64,000 bases of DNA from CALCZU01 sp964396165 (GCA_964396165.1 CAYNEF010000003.1:1-64000); one strand, 5' to 3'; counted from the first letter of the stretch, positions 34,396-43,298 are shown. Translations and numbers: made by a program. The notes: generated by a model from the letters alone, not told the origin.

Positions 34396-34609
34396 AAAAG
34401 TAAAAAAGATAAAATTAGCGATTTATACTTTGCTAGTGATGGTTCTTTATTTTTTGACGTTTGAAATTATCATCCGAAGACTTGTTTTTCATCAGATCCC
34501 CACACCAGTTTCTTCGCTAGTAGTTTATGCGCTTTTGGCAGTGAATCTGGGGCTTATCCCCTATTTTATCAAGCCACTGGTGGGTGGGAGAAAACTGGGA
34601 AAAAATTGA
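34385..34609 (+). CDS. Small two-helix membrane protein, unknown function
   Basis: A 74-residue protein with two predicted membrane helices (about residues 10-28 and 42-60), a basic N terminus and a basic C-terminal end. It starts inside the lipoprotein gene (11-base overlap) and its last 41 bases run into the convergent transferase gene. The coupled start and membrane character suggest a real gene that assists the pigment export block. No family was recognised. Confidence 0.6.
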   Translation: MNSEKVKKIKLAIYTLLVMVLYFLTFEIIIRRLVFHQIPTPVSSLVVYALLAVNLGLIPYFIKPLVGGRKLGKN

Positions 34610-36533
34610 ACCATTGATAGGGATATTTTTTCACAAAACTTTCCAGCGTTTTTCCAAAGTCTTTGGCCCATTCGTAAAGCTGTTCTTCTTTAGTAGTATG
34701 GTTGTCATAGGAAAATGTTTTGGCTGGCAACGCATAGAAATCATATTGTTTAAATGATTTTCTAAACCCGAATGTAAATACTATCGGCACTTCCAACGCC
34801 ATGCTTACGCGAAAAGGAGAAACATCTACCGGTAAGAGACTTCCGAAAAAAGGCACAAGTTCAAATCGTGCAGTGGTAGGGCGGTCAGCCATCATGCCCA
34901 CAGGCATTCCTGATTTCAAAAGTGTCTGGATGTCCAGGGATGCATGTGCCTGAAGATTTCGGTATATGGTTTTCACGGGTTCAGGAGTGTTTTCGAGTGC
35001 TTTTTTCTTCTCTGCTGCGAATTGCACTGTGTGAAAGGAATTTATATTCCAATCGGAATAAATTCGCTTTGAAGCCACTTCCCAAGATCCGGTATGGGAG
35101 CCCAACAGGATTACGCCTTGCTTGTTTTTAATTTTCTCTAAAATATTTTCAAAACCTTGCGAGTTGGATTTTAGCCCGTCTGTAGAGAGAAGTTCGAAAC
35201 CAAGTCTATCGAGAAGTATCACGCCAAACGAATAGTAGTGTTTCAGTGTCAACCAAATGCGTTTAAAAAGACCAGCATCTGGATGAGTGACGCGCCAATA
35301 TTGCATGGAAGAAAATGTCGCTCCCGGCGCGAAAACAAAAAAGTACGGTACGATAAAAAACAAACAGAAATAAGCAGCGCGAAAACCTAAGTATTTCAAG
35401 ACTTGCAATAAAAACCAGTTTCCAAACCTGCCGCCGCGCCTTTTTCCAGACCAGGCTTGATTATTGGGTTTGATTTCTTCCTTAATTTTGAAAATGGAAT
35501 ACGCAATCAAAAAAGTAGCGAGTCCTAACCCAAAACCCAGAACCAAGGCACCGCTTAACCACTGCGAGAAAAATAATTTCGCCTCAGAAAGTTCGATGGG
35601 AAAATTCACGGGAACTTCTGATTTCAGGACAAGTCTTCCTAGTTTGATCGAACCAACGGTGAGAAATGGTGCAAGTGGAGGCATAGAAATTTGAGTGCCG
35701 GCCCATAAAAGTCCAAGATTAAGCGGGCAAATCAAGGAGAGTAGAATCACAATAGGAGTATGAAATCCAAAAAAAGGAGTGGTTCCTACCCAGACGCCCA
35801 AGGCAAGAGCAAGGGATGATTTCACAGGACTAAGATTTTGTCTGAATAAGGAAGCAGCTATGAGTAAAGTGTTTAAAACAGAAATACGGAAGTTGTCTCT
35901 GAACTTATGGAAGTGGCTGACTCTTGACTCTTTCTCCTGATAAACACAGTTAACAGGAATTTCTGTTACTTTAATTCCTTTCCACATTAGTCGAATGAGT
36001 ACTTCGATCTCAAAGTCGTAGCGCTTACAAAAAAAACGCATCGTTTGTATGGGAAAAAGCGGGTAGATTCTTAATCCCGATTGCGAATCTTTGATTTCTG
36101 TCCCGGTTTCGTAATTTACCCAGAAGTTGGAAAATTTTCTGCCAAACTTGCTTACTTCAGGAACGTGTTTGCCACTGAGATCTCGCATGCCGATGATTAA
36201 ATTCATCGGCGCGTTCTCTGATGCTTCTAGAAGTTTTTTTACCTCATTCACCGGGTGTTGTCCGTCTGAATCGATTGTCAGAACATGCGTGTAGCCTTTT
36301 CGGAGTGCTTCTTTGAATGCTATCTGTAATGAGGCGCCTTTACCTAAGTTTTTTTCATGGCGAAGAAGAGTAACGCGTGTGTGAGGACTGAGAAGTTCAC
36401 TAGCAGCAATGTCAGATCCGTCATCGATGACAATCAAATTGAGTTTTGTTTGATTTAAACAATCTTCTACGACAGATCTCAAAGTTTCTTTGTGGTTGTA
36501 TGTAGGAATGACAATGACTGTGCGTATATGCAT
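34569..36533 (-). CDS. Three-domain glycosyltransferase-DUF2062-acyltransferase fusion
   Basis: A 654-residue fusion. Residues 1-215 are a family 2 glycosyltransferase (VIPTYN start, IDDGSD, and the metal DxD-type IDSDGQHP near residue 88). Residues about 218-350 match DUF2062, with membrane segments and the GVWVGTTPFFGFHTP motif. Residues about 380-640 are a lysophospholipid-acyltransferase of the HtrB/LpxL type, with the catalytic His480 and Glu485 in GSHTGSWE. Fused glycosyl/acyl transferases are typical of aryl-polyene and flexirubin clusters and are thought to attach the polyene to a sugar or lipid head group. It lies 9 bases upstream of no further minus-strand gene; the PlsC-like gene precedes it. 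Confidence 0.88.
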   Translation of the reverse strand: MHIRTVIVIPTYNHKETLRSVVEDCLNQTKLNLIVIDDGSDIAASELLSPHTRVTLLRHEKNLGKGASLQIAFKEALRKGYTHVLTIDSDGQHPVNEVKKLLEASENAPMNLIIGMRDLSGKHVPEVSKFGRKFSNFWVNYETGTEIKDSQSGLRIYPLFPIQTMRFFCKRYDFEIEVLIRLMWKGIKVTEIPVNCVYQEKESRVSHFHKFRDNFRISVLNTLLIAASLFRQNLSPVKSSLALALGVWVGTTPFFGFHTPIVILLSLICPLNLGLLWAGTQISMPPLAPFLTVGSIKLGRLVLKSEVPVNFPIELSEAKLFFSQWLSGALVLGFGLGLATFLIAYSIFKIKEEIKPNNQAWSGKRRGGRFGNWFLLQVLKYLGFRAAYFCLFFIVPYFFVFAPGATFSSMQYWRVTHPDAGLFKRIWLTLKHYYSFGVILLDRLGFELLSTDGLKSNSQGFENILEKIKNKQGVILLGSHTGSWEVASKRIYSDWNINSFHTVQFAAEKKKALENTPEPVKTIYRNLQAHASLDIQTLLKSGMPVGMMADRPTTARFELVPFFGSLLPVDVSPFRVSMALEVPIVFTFGFRKSFKQYDFYALPAKTFSYDNHTTKEEQLYEWAKDFGKTLESFVKKYPYQWFNFFPVFSHPPVA

Positions 36534-36542
36534 AGGCTTTGA

Positions 36543-37337
36543 CTAACTTGTGTAAGCCTCATGAAGCGCTTCATGAATCACACGGTGTGCCCTGTCCCGT
36601 AATTCTTCTGCTGAGTTAAAATCTTTCGGATAAATCGCAGGTAATTGTTTGAGCGAAACTTTTTTTCTGTAAGAGAGCCCAAAAATTCCTTTAGGCCACG
36701 CTTCATCACTTCCTGTAAAAACAAGCGGAATCAATGGAGTTTGGGTCTTCATCACGGCGTGAAAGGGAAACAAGTGGAAGTCTTGCACTGAAGTAAACCC
36801 CAGATCGCATCGGGTCATTTCAGGAAAAAGATGCACAGGATCACCGTCTTTTAGCGCTTGAATCATATCGTTCATGGCTTTTAAGTAAGAATCTTTATCG
36901 CCTTTTTTAACCGGAAAATTTTTAAGTGCCCACAACATGACATTTAAAAAAGGTACTTTGTACAAAGCCGCCTTAGTGACGACACGAATATTGGGTATCA
37001 GTGTCAGCAAAATAAACATATCCAGATGGGATCTGTGGTTTGAAAAAGTAGCATAATCCACCCTGGAATTTTTCCACCGAGGGAGATCTACGTTTGTTTC
37101 GAAATTAAACCAGGGTTGTACTTTCATCAGTACGCCGACACCCAAGCAAAGCATTTGTCCGCCTAAATGCCACAACGGTCGAGAGAATCTGCCGAGTATC
37201 AAACAAGGGAGTGTGAAAAAATATGCCGCGACGCTTCCAATGCATGCGATGGAAAAAATGAAATAGAAAAGCCAAAGAGTCGAATAGTTTGAAGAAAGAC
37301 TAATTTCCTTATCTGCATTTTTGACATCACTGATCAC
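36543..37337 (-). CDS. PlsC-like 1-acyl-glycerol-3-phosphate-type acyltransferase
   Basis: A protein of about 264 residues with two N-terminal hydrophobic segments. Acyltransferase motif I reads SNHRSHLD, a middle block is VKKGDKDSY, and motif III is LFPEMTRCD, where the usual FPEGTRS has Met and Cys substitutions. The frame is open to a TTG at 37415 without a ribosome site. The GTG at 37337, preceded by AAGGA, gives a normal start and leaves room for a divergent promoter, so it is preferred. It ends 9 bases before the transferase fusion gene, with which it forms a two-gene leftward operon. The acyl acceptor is probably a pigment glycolipid or phospholipid. Confidence 0.82.
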   Translation of the reverse strand: MISDVKNADKEISLSSNYSTLWLFYFIFSIACIGSVAAYFFTLPCLILGRFSRPLWHLGGQMLCLGVGVLMKVQPWFNFETNVDLPRWKNSRVDYATFSNHRSHLDMFILLTLIPNIRVVTKAALYKVPFLNVMLWALKNFPVKKGDKDSYLKAMNDMIQALKDGDPVHLFPEMTRCDLGFTSVQDFHLFPFHAVMKTQTPLIPLVFTGSDEAWPKGIFGLSYRKKVSLKQLPAIYPKDFNSAEELRDRAHRVIHEALHEAYTS

Positions 37338-37349
37338 GATAGTTATGTT
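37321..37349 (+). promoter_or_regulatory. Candidate sigma-70 promoter for the fabG-led pigment block
   Basis: A perfect -35 box TTGACA (37321-37326) is followed after 17 bases by TATGTT (37344-37349), four of six matches to the -10 consensus. The predicted transcription start near 37357 leaves a leader of about 53 bases before the ATG at 37410, which has a G-rich ribosome site (GGGGG) eight bases upstream. The -35 box lies inside the 5' end of the divergent acyltransferase gene. Confidence 0.5.
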
Positions 37350-37409
37350 CCTTGGGAAACTAGGCACTGTTGGCAGAGCCACGCTGAAAATAGCTCTGCG
37401 GGGGATGAG

Positions 37410-38171
37410 ATGCAAGAAAATGAAGCGAAATCTGTAAAGAAAATGGCGCTTGTAACAGGCGCTAGCTCAGGCATCGGGCAGGCAATTGCCGTGCGACTTG
37501 CGAAAGATGGTTTTCATGTCATCGTCCACTACAATAAAAATCAAAAAGGTGCAGAAGACACCTTTTCGCAAATTAATGCCCTGAAGGGGACTGCGGAAGT
37601 GGTGCAGTTTGATGTGAAAGATCGCGTGGCGATGGAAACTGCCATCGAAAAAGTGTTTTGCACAAGAGAAGGGTTAACTCCATTTGCATTGGTCAACAAT
37701 GCTGGGTTACATAGAGACAACCTTGCGGGTTTGATGTCGGATGAAGAATTCGATGACGTTTTGAAAACAAATACCTCGGGTCCGTTTTATCTCACACGCC
37801 ATGTTTTAAGAAAATTGCTCAGACTTCGGGCGGGTTCTATCGTCAATATCAGTTCACTTGCGGGACAGACCGGAAATCCCGGCCAGATTAATTACGCTGC
37901 TTCCAAAGCGGCTTTGATTGCGATGACAAAAACGCTTGCCATGGAAGTCGGAGTCAGAGGAATCAGGGTCAATGCAGTTGCTCCCGGACTTATCGAAACT
38001 GAAATGATCAAAGGCATTCCCCAAATTGAAGAGTATAAAAAGCGCATTCCAATGAATAGATTCGGTACGCCGAATGAAGTAGCGGGAGCTGTCTCTTTTT
38101 TATGTTCTGAAGATTCGACGTATATTACCGGTCATACAATCAGTGTGAACGGGGGTCTTTTTCCCTCGTGA
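37410..38171 (+). CDS. 3-oxoacyl-ACP reductase (FabG type) of the pigment cluster
   Basis: A 253-residue short-chain dehydrogenase. The NADP-binding TGASSGIG is near residue 16, NNAG near 97, and the catalytic Ser148/149 (NISSLAG), Tyr162 and Lys166 (YAASK) are all intact. It should reduce each beta-keto intermediate of the growing polyene. It heads a rightward operon and overlaps the following oxidoreductase gene by four bases (GTGA). It is named by role rather than as the housekeeping fabG, because it lies in the cluster. Confidence 0.92.
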   Translation: MQENEAKSVKKMALVTGASSGIGQAIAVRLAKDGFHVIVHYNKNQKGAEDTFSQINALKGTAEVVQFDVKDRVAMETAIEKVFCTREGLTPFALVNNAGLHRDNLAGLMSDEEFDDVLKTNTSGPFYLTRHVLRKLLRLRAGSIVNISSLAGQTGNPGQINYAASKAALIAMTKTLAMEVGVRGIRVNAVAPGLIETEMIKGIPQIEEYKKRIPMNRFGTPNEVAGAVSFLCSEDSTYITGHTISVNGGLFPS

Positions 38172-39670
38172 AAAAATGGGATGTCATTCTCATCGGCTCT
38201 GGGATTTCTTCTCTCACCAGCGCTGCGCTACTTTCCAAAAAAGGTAAATCTGTTTGTGTTCTTGAGCAACACACAAAGCCAGGCGGTTATCTGCATTGCT
38301 TTAACCGTTTCGGAGTGCAGTTTGATACCGGCGGGCATTATGTGGGCGCGATGGATCAGGGGCAGCCTTTTCACACGTTGCTCAGTTATTTGGGAGTATG
38401 GGATGAAAATCTATTTACGCCACTTGATACAAGCGGATTCGATGTCTTTCAGTTCCCCAGTTTCAAAGTAGAAATTCCAAAAGGGTATGAAGAACTGGTT
38501 CACCGTCTCAGTTCTCAGTTTCCACACGAAAGAGAAGGAATTGAAAAATATTTCGCTTTAGTAAAACAAACGGTGAAACTTTTTCCTACTTATTCGTTTG
38601 ATGCGACCATTGAAGAAATGGCGCTGATGAAAGCGCTCGAATCCTCTGTAAAAAGTGTCGTAGAGAGCCATGTTACCGATGCGAAACTGAAATCAGTTTT
38701 GTACACGTATTCGGCACTGTATGGTGTCATGCCAGAAGACATGTCGTTTGGACTGCATTGCCTCGTGCTTGATTCCTTTATTATCGGGTCCTACGGTTTT
38801 AAAAATGGCGGAGACGCCTTAGCAAACAAATTTGTAGACGCCATAAAGAAAAATGGCGGTGAAGTCCGACTGAAAACGCGTGTGCAAAAACTTCTTACGA
38901 ACGAAAAACAAGTGACACAAGTACTGTTAGAAACAGGCGAAGTACTTGAGAGCGAGTGGGTGATCTCTGGGATTCATCCCAAATCTACTTTCCGTTTTTT
39001 TGAACCCACACAACATAAGCCGGCATTCACAAGCCGTTTAAACAGAATCGAGGAAAGTTGTTCCTTATTCGGATTGTATGGCTATGGCGTAACTGAGCCT
39101 GATTTAGCTCCTGGAAAAAACTATTATTATTTTGCTTCAGAGAAGTATGAAGAATTTTTGGGACATGGTTTGCCTTCTGACAGACCGGGCGCGGTTTTTC
39201 TGGCGCGTAACGATAGAGAAGGTGCACAATCGGCAAAATATCCAGTCACATTAAATTCTGCATTCCCAATGCATTGGGTAGAAAAGTGGAGAGGAACAAA
39301 AGTAAACCGCCGTGGTCAGGATTATACTGATTTAAAAAGAACAGTTGCTACGTCTGTTCTGAAAAGTGTGGACCATTACCTGCCGAATTTTTCGTCGTGG
39401 ATTAAAGAATACGATGCTTCGACGCCACTGACTAATATGTATTTTAATGGATCAGAAAATGGCACAGCATATGGAATCTATCACTCGATAGAAAATACCG
39501 GTGTCAGGGCCTTGGGCCCGAGAACGCATTTTTCCAATCTCCTTTTGACAGGACAAAGCACACTTTGCCCTGGATTTTTGGGCGCTGCAATTTCTGGTCT
39601 TCGTTCGGCTGGACATTTGATTGGAATCAAACCTGTTTTAAAAGAGTTGTCGCAATGGGGGCAAACATGA
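38168..39670 (+). CDS. CrtI/CrtISO-like FAD-dependent oxidoreductase
   Basis: A 500-residue flavoprotein. The dinucleotide fold is GSGISSLTSAALLSKKG at the N terminus, followed by the EQHTKPGGYLHCF second motif typical of phytoene desaturases and carotene isomerases. A C-terminal FAD block (LLTGQSTLCPGFLGAAISG) matches that family. Such an enzyme could desaturate or isomerise the polyene chain. It is coupled to fabG by an overlapping GTG start and to the next KS by ATGA. Carotenoid synthesis is unlikely because no crtB/crtE genes are near. Confidence 0.85.
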   Translation: MKKWDVILIGSGISSLTSAALLSKKGKSVCVLEQHTKPGGYLHCFNRFGVQFDTGGHYVGAMDQGQPFHTLLSYLGVWDENLFTPLDTSGFDVFQFPSFKVEIPKGYEELVHRLSSQFPHEREGIEKYFALVKQTVKLFPTYSFDATIEEMALMKALESSVKSVVESHVTDAKLKSVLYTYSALYGVMPEDMSFGLHCLVLDSFIIGSYGFKNGGDALANKFVDAIKKNGGEVRLKTRVQKLLTNEKQVTQVLLETGEVLESEWVISGIHPKSTFRFFEPTQHKPAFTSRLNRIEESCSLFGLYGYGVTEPDLAPGKNYYYFASEKYEEFLGHGLPSDRPGAVFLARNDREGAQSAKYPVTLNSAFPMHWVEKWRGTKVNRRGQDYTDLKRTVATSVLKSVDHYLPNFSSWIKEYDASTPLTNMYFNGSENGTAYGIYHSIENTGVRALGPRTHFSNLLLTGQSTLCPGFLGAAISGLRSAGHLIGIKPVLKELSQWGQT

Positions 39671-40881
39671 AAGTTGTAATCACTGGCTATGGCGTAATGA
39701 GTTCTCTCGGAAATACTACAGAAGAAATGATGGGTGCACTTTTACGAAATGAAACCGGCGTCAGAGCATTTCCCGACTGGCAAAAATATAACGGACTCCA
39801 TTCTTTTTTAGGAGCACCGGCAAAACCTTTCGATGAAAAAGTCATTCCGCGCAATGCAAGACGGAGCATGTCCAAAATGTCAGAGATGGCAGTGCTTGCT
39901 TCCAAACAGGCGCTCGAACAGGCAGGATTTCCGTTAAGTGGGGACAACGCGAGAAATATTCTCATTCTTGGTTCGACGACAGGAAGTCCTGACACACTAG
40001 AAACGTATTACAGGAAATTGATTGAAAAAGGCGGGCCCGAAGGCCAGTTATCGACGTCTTTTTTTAAAGTGATGAACCACTCCATTGCAGCCAACGTAGC
40101 GCTTGCGCTTGAATTAAAAATCCCCAATTTGGCTCCTTCTTCTGCTTGCAGCAGTTCTTCTCAAGCCATTGCTGTAGGTTGGGAGCTTTTGCAAACAGGC
40201 TTATATGATGTCGTTGTCGCGGGCGGTGCCGATGAATTGCATTACACGAGCACGTCCGTTTTTGATAACGTTCTTGCAGCTTCGCGCGGGTATAACGACA
40301 AACCCGATCTTACTCCCCGTCCATTCGATAAAAACCGTGACGGACTAGTAGTTTCAGAAGGCGCTGGCATTGTCGTCATGGAAACAGAAGAGCATGCAAA
40401 AAAACGACAAGCGAAAGTGCTCGCAGAGCTTTCTGCGGGTTACTATTACTGTGACGGCCACCACATGTCTCAACCACAGTCGGATTCAATGTACTTTACG
40501 ATGAAAGAAGCACTAAAGCGTGCAAACGTATCCGAAAGCGAGATTGGTTATGTGAATGCGCATGCTACGGGAACCGTCTTGGGCGACATTCAAGAAGCTA
40601 AAGCCACGTACGAAATGTTTGGTAATCGCGTGCCTGTTTCCAGCCTTAAGGGGCATTTTGGCCATAGCCTTGCGGCATGCGGTGCTTTGGAAGTGATTGC
40701 AAGTGTTGAGATGATGCACAGAAGTGTTTTGATCCCAACCCGTAATTTGGACACTCCTGATCCCGAATGTCTGGATTTAAAATTGATACAAAAACCACTG
40801 GAACAAAAAACAAAGTACTCGATATCAAACAACTTTGCGTTTGGTGGGATGAATACCACATTAGTAATCAAAGTAGATTGA
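39667..40881 (+). CDS. Beta-ketoacyl-ACP synthase II-type (FabF-like) of the pigment cluster
   Basis: A 404-residue ketosynthase with intact Cys160 (SSACSSSSQ), His299 (NAHATGT) and His332 (GHFGHSLAACG) and the terminal NNFAFGGMN loop. The frame extends into the previous gene, but the KS fold begins with MKVVITGYGVM at the ATG of an ATGA overlap with the CrtI-like gene. It is the most FabF-like of the KS set and may be the main elongating enzyme. Fifty-nine bases separate it from the second ACP gene. Confidence 0.93.
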   Translation: MKVVITGYGVMSSLGNTTEEMMGALLRNETGVRAFPDWQKYNGLHSFLGAPAKPFDEKVIPRNARRSMSKMSEMAVLASKQALEQAGFPLSGDNARNILILGSTTGSPDTLETYYRKLIEKGGPEGQLSTSFFKVMNHSIAANVALALELKIPNLAPSSACSSSSQAIAVGWELLQTGLYDVVVAGGADELHYTSTSVFDNVLAASRGYNDKPDLTPRPFDKNRDGLVVSEGAGIVVMETEEHAKKRQAKVLAELSAGYYYCDGHHMSQPQSDSMYFTMKEALKRANVSESEIGYVNAHATGTVLGDIQEAKATYEMFGNRVPVSSLKGHFGHSLAACGALEVIASVEMMHRSVLIPTRNLDTPDPECLDLKLIQKPLEQKTKYSISNNFAFGGMNTTLVIKVD

Positions 40882-40940
40882 TCAGAAAAAACATTTGTCG
40901 AAGCTATCGTCCGTTGCTAGTATCCGGGCACAGGTTAACT

Positions 40941-41207
40941 ATGCAAATTCAAGAAGTGACATCTCGCGTTAATGAAACGCTTAATCAGGGTTTTGAAATT
41001 CCTCTGGAAAGTTTAAAACCAGAAGCGAATCTTTTTACCGATCTCAAGCTCGATAGTCTCGATGCGATTGATTTGCTCGTCTATCTTGAAGAAAAAATGA
41101 ATATCAAAGTGGAAGCAGACATTTTTAAAGAAGTGCGCACGCTTGGTGATGTTTATCAAATGGTAGCAAAGCTTTCCAGCGCTCCTTCAACTGAAGTTCA
41201 GCACTAA
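40941..41207 (+). CDS. Acyl carrier protein (second of the cluster)
   Basis: An 88-residue ACP with the phosphopantetheine serine in LKLDSLDAIDLLVYLE. Helix II is acidic, and the C-terminal helix is followed by a short Ser/Pro tail. The ATG at 40941 fits the family start; the frame upstream lies in another KS frame and is not coding. It overlaps the convergent dehydratase gene by 21 bases at the 3' ends. Two ACPs are usual in aryl-polyene clusters. Confidence 0.92.
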   Translation: MQIQEVTSRVNETLNQGFEIPLESLKPEANLFTDLKLDSLDAIDLLVYLEEKMNIKVEADIFKEVRTLGDVYQMVAKLSSAPSTEVQH

Positions 41208-41540
41208 ATCACACACTTTTTTACCTTCTTTATTCCAGACAACTTGCCACTCGCTATCTGAATTCTTCGTGCAAGCGATTTGAACTGTGTCTTGTGGCTG
41301 AATCAAAGCTAAGTATTTAGCGGAACGCACACCGACGAGCGAGCGGTTTTCTTCTGCATGTACTCGCAACGCTTCAAGCGATAAATCCATCATGGCGACA
41401 CCAGGCAAAACGGGATTGCCGGGAAAGTGGCCGTCGAAATAGGGGAGAGTCTCAGGAATCGTAAGCGAAACCTGGAAAGTATTTTCGGTGAATGGAGTTG
41501 CCTCACGGGAAAACAAATTTAAGGTACTTGGTGTAATCAT
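41187..41540 (-). CDS. Hot-dog-fold 3-hydroxyacyl-ACP dehydratase (FabA/FabZ-like)
   Basis: A 117-residue protein with the FabZ active-site motif HFPGNPVLPGVAMMD near residue 38. The active-site histidine is present, while the usual second acidic residue position in the long helix is Asp in MMDLS. It would dehydrate beta-hydroxyacyl-ACP intermediates to make the polyene double bonds. A GGAGGA ribosome site lies directly before the ATG. It is alone on the minus strand between two rightward blocks; a second dehydratase is at 47219. Confidence 0.85.
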   Translation of the reverse strand: MITPSTLNLFSREATPFTENTFQVSLTIPETLPYFDGHFPGNPVLPGVAMMDLSLEALRVHAEENRSLVGVRSAKYLALIQPQDTVQIACTKNSDSEWQVVWNKEGKKVCDLVLNFS

Positions 41541-41646
41541 TCCTCCAAAACTACTTTATCCCTGCCTGGACAGCCAGAGAAATTTAGTCCTGTTGCACGC
41601 GTTTGCTCTCTAGACTTTTCGGGCTTACAAGCTTAGGTTTTCTAAA

Positions 41647-42702
41647 GTGAAGATAAATGGCTACAGTTGCATATCCGCATGTGGAAAGGGACCAGAGTCT
41701 TTTTGGAAATCCCTGCATGAAGGGTCGCTTAACCTTTCAGACGATCGGGTCTTTCGTATTTCCGGATTTGAAAACAAGACTTCAAAAGAGAAATTGGGCG
41801 AGCAGCTTTTTCAAGTTTACCAGGATATTACACTTCAACACTCAGTTTTGAGCTCCAAATTGGGAGTTATTCTTGCCTCTACAAAAGGAAATTTAGAGGA
41901 CGTAGTCTGGAATAATGAAAAACTGGATTCAGATACACTTTATCCCGTCTTGGAATATTTTTTGGAAAAAACAGGACTAAAACCAGTTGCATCCACATGT
42001 ATCAGTAATGCCTGCGCTTCTTCTCATGGCGCACTTTTTCTAGCGAAACTTTGGTTGGAATCTAAACAGGTCGATCAAGTTCTTGTATTAGGTGTCGACG
42101 AAGTAGGACCTTTTATTCATAAAGGGTTCAAGTCTTTGGGCGCTCTATCAGAATCTTCGGCAAAACCTTTTTCCTCTCACCGGGATGGATTGTCTTTGGG
42201 AGAAGCCGCTGCGGGAGTGTTAGTTTCACTCAATGAAACAAGTGATTTTGAAATCGATCAAGTTGCTATCGAGACAGAAGGGCATTCGATTACACGCCCC
42301 TCTACGGACGGGAATAGACTCGTGGCTCTTGTAAGAAAAGTCATCGGTAGTGAAAGTGTGGACGCGGTTGTCGCGCATGGAACAGCAACAAAGTTTAATG
42401 ATCTCACAGAAGACAAAGTATTTTTTACGGTCTTACCAAGTGTTCCGATTACTGCAACCAAATGGTGTATCGGACATACCCTTGGCACAAGCGGCTTGAT
42501 GGATTTAATCGCGTCTATCAGTATTTTGAAGTGGGAGACACTGTTTGGATTAGCGACGACGCAGTCTATTGATCCGACATTTCATTCTACTTATGTTTTA
42601 GGCAAAGAGAGCAGAAAGCAGAAAACCAATCGAGTTCTCATCACATCTCTTGGTTTTGGCGGCATGCAGGCAGCGATGACTGTAAAAAAGGTGCTGCAAT
42701 GA
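41647..42702 (+). CDS. Beta-ketoacyl synthase, short form
   Basis: A 351-residue KS, about 40-60 residues shorter than the other complete KSs in the cluster, mostly through a reduced N-terminal half. The catalytic Cys123 (ISNACASSH), the His in VAHGTATKFND and the His in IGHTLGTSG are all retained, as is GFGGMQ at the end. It starts with a GTG. It may initiate the chain from the aryl starter or work with the KS-like protein encoded next, with which it overlaps by four bases. Enzymatic activity is probable; the specific step is inferred. Confidence 0.85.
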   Translation: MKINGYSCISACGKGPESFWKSLHEGSLNLSDDRVFRISGFENKTSKEKLGEQLFQVYQDITLQHSVLSSKLGVILASTKGNLEDVVWNNEKLDSDTLYPVLEYFLEKTGLKPVASTCISNACASSHGALFLAKLWLESKQVDQVLVLGVDEVGPFIHKGFKSLGALSESSAKPFSSHRDGLSLGEAAAGVLVSLNETSDFEIDQVAIETEGHSITRPSTDGNRLVALVRKVIGSESVDAVVAHGTATKFNDLTEDKVFFTVLPSVPITATKWCIGHTLGTSGLMDLIASISILKWETLFGLATTQSIDPTFHSTYVLGKESRKQKTNRVLITSLGFGGMQAAMTVKKVLQ

Positions 42703-43298
42703 AGATACATCTTTACCGTTTTCCATTTGATTTTCCCTTTGCAAAAGATCCCGAGTGGAGCAGCAAAGTCGACAGGTGGTATCAATTAGACGCTGCCGCA
42801 TTTGGATTGACGGAACTTGTTTGGAATTTAAAGGACAAGCCAGATCTTATTTTTCTTGGCAGCCAAGATGCTTCGGGTACCAGCGATAAATTGTTTGTAC
42901 AATCGGATGCTACTTCTGCAGTTCGGTTTGCTCACACGCTGCCGAATGTCAGGTGCTCTCCTTTTTTACAGGCGAAGGGTTGGAGTCTACCTGTGTTCTG
43001 CTCACAGTATGGGAACTCCACGCTAAGTAATGCAGTGTGTAACGCCCAAATGTTATTAGGCAACTCTTTTAAAAAAATATGGATTTTAAGTGTTCTGCCG
43101 GATCAGAAAACTCCCGGAAAATACAATGCCTGCGCGCTTGAGCTGAATGACGCAACACGCGAAAAAACAAGTGAAATTTCGATTGCCGACACACGTCATT
43201 CCGTCTTTAATGGGCCCGATCGCGAAATTTTAACAAAGTTAGAACAGGTTTTGTGCAAACAAGAAGCTTTTACATTGATAGACAACCGATCCGTTTAG
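42699..43298 (+). CDS. Unrecognised protein, possible degenerate ketosynthase-like partner
   Basis: A 199-residue cytosolic protein with no clear family. By eye, a stretch around residues 75-125 follows the pattern of the KS active-site region (GWSLPVFCSQYGNSTLSNAV, with an A-x-x-L-L helix after it) and parallels the nucleophile-less protein at 27424. The KS His motifs are missing. It starts within the short KS gene (ATGA overlap) and its 3' end overlaps the ammonia-lyase start by 46 bases. A chain-length-factor-like subunit is a reasonable guess only. Confidence 0.5.
   Translation: MKIHLYRFPFDFPFAKDPEWSSKVDRWYQLDAAAFGLTELVWNLKDKPDLIFLGSQDASGTSDKLFVQSDATSAVRFAHTLPNVRCSPFLQAKGWSLPVFCSQYGNSTLSNAVCNAQMLLGNSFKKIWILSVLPDQKTPGKYNACALELNDATREKTSEISIADTRHSVFNGPDREILTKLEQVLCKQEAFTLIDNRSV

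Noticed and set aside
37338..37415. TTG-initiated longer version of the PlsC-like acyltransferase
   Set aside because: It would overlap the divergent fabG start, has no ribosome site and adds non-homologous residues; GTG 37337 with AAGGA is preferred.
38168..39670. Carotenoid desaturase as evidence for a carotenoid cluster
   Set aside because: No phytoene synthase or GGPP synthase is nearby; neighbours are ACP/KS/KR genes.
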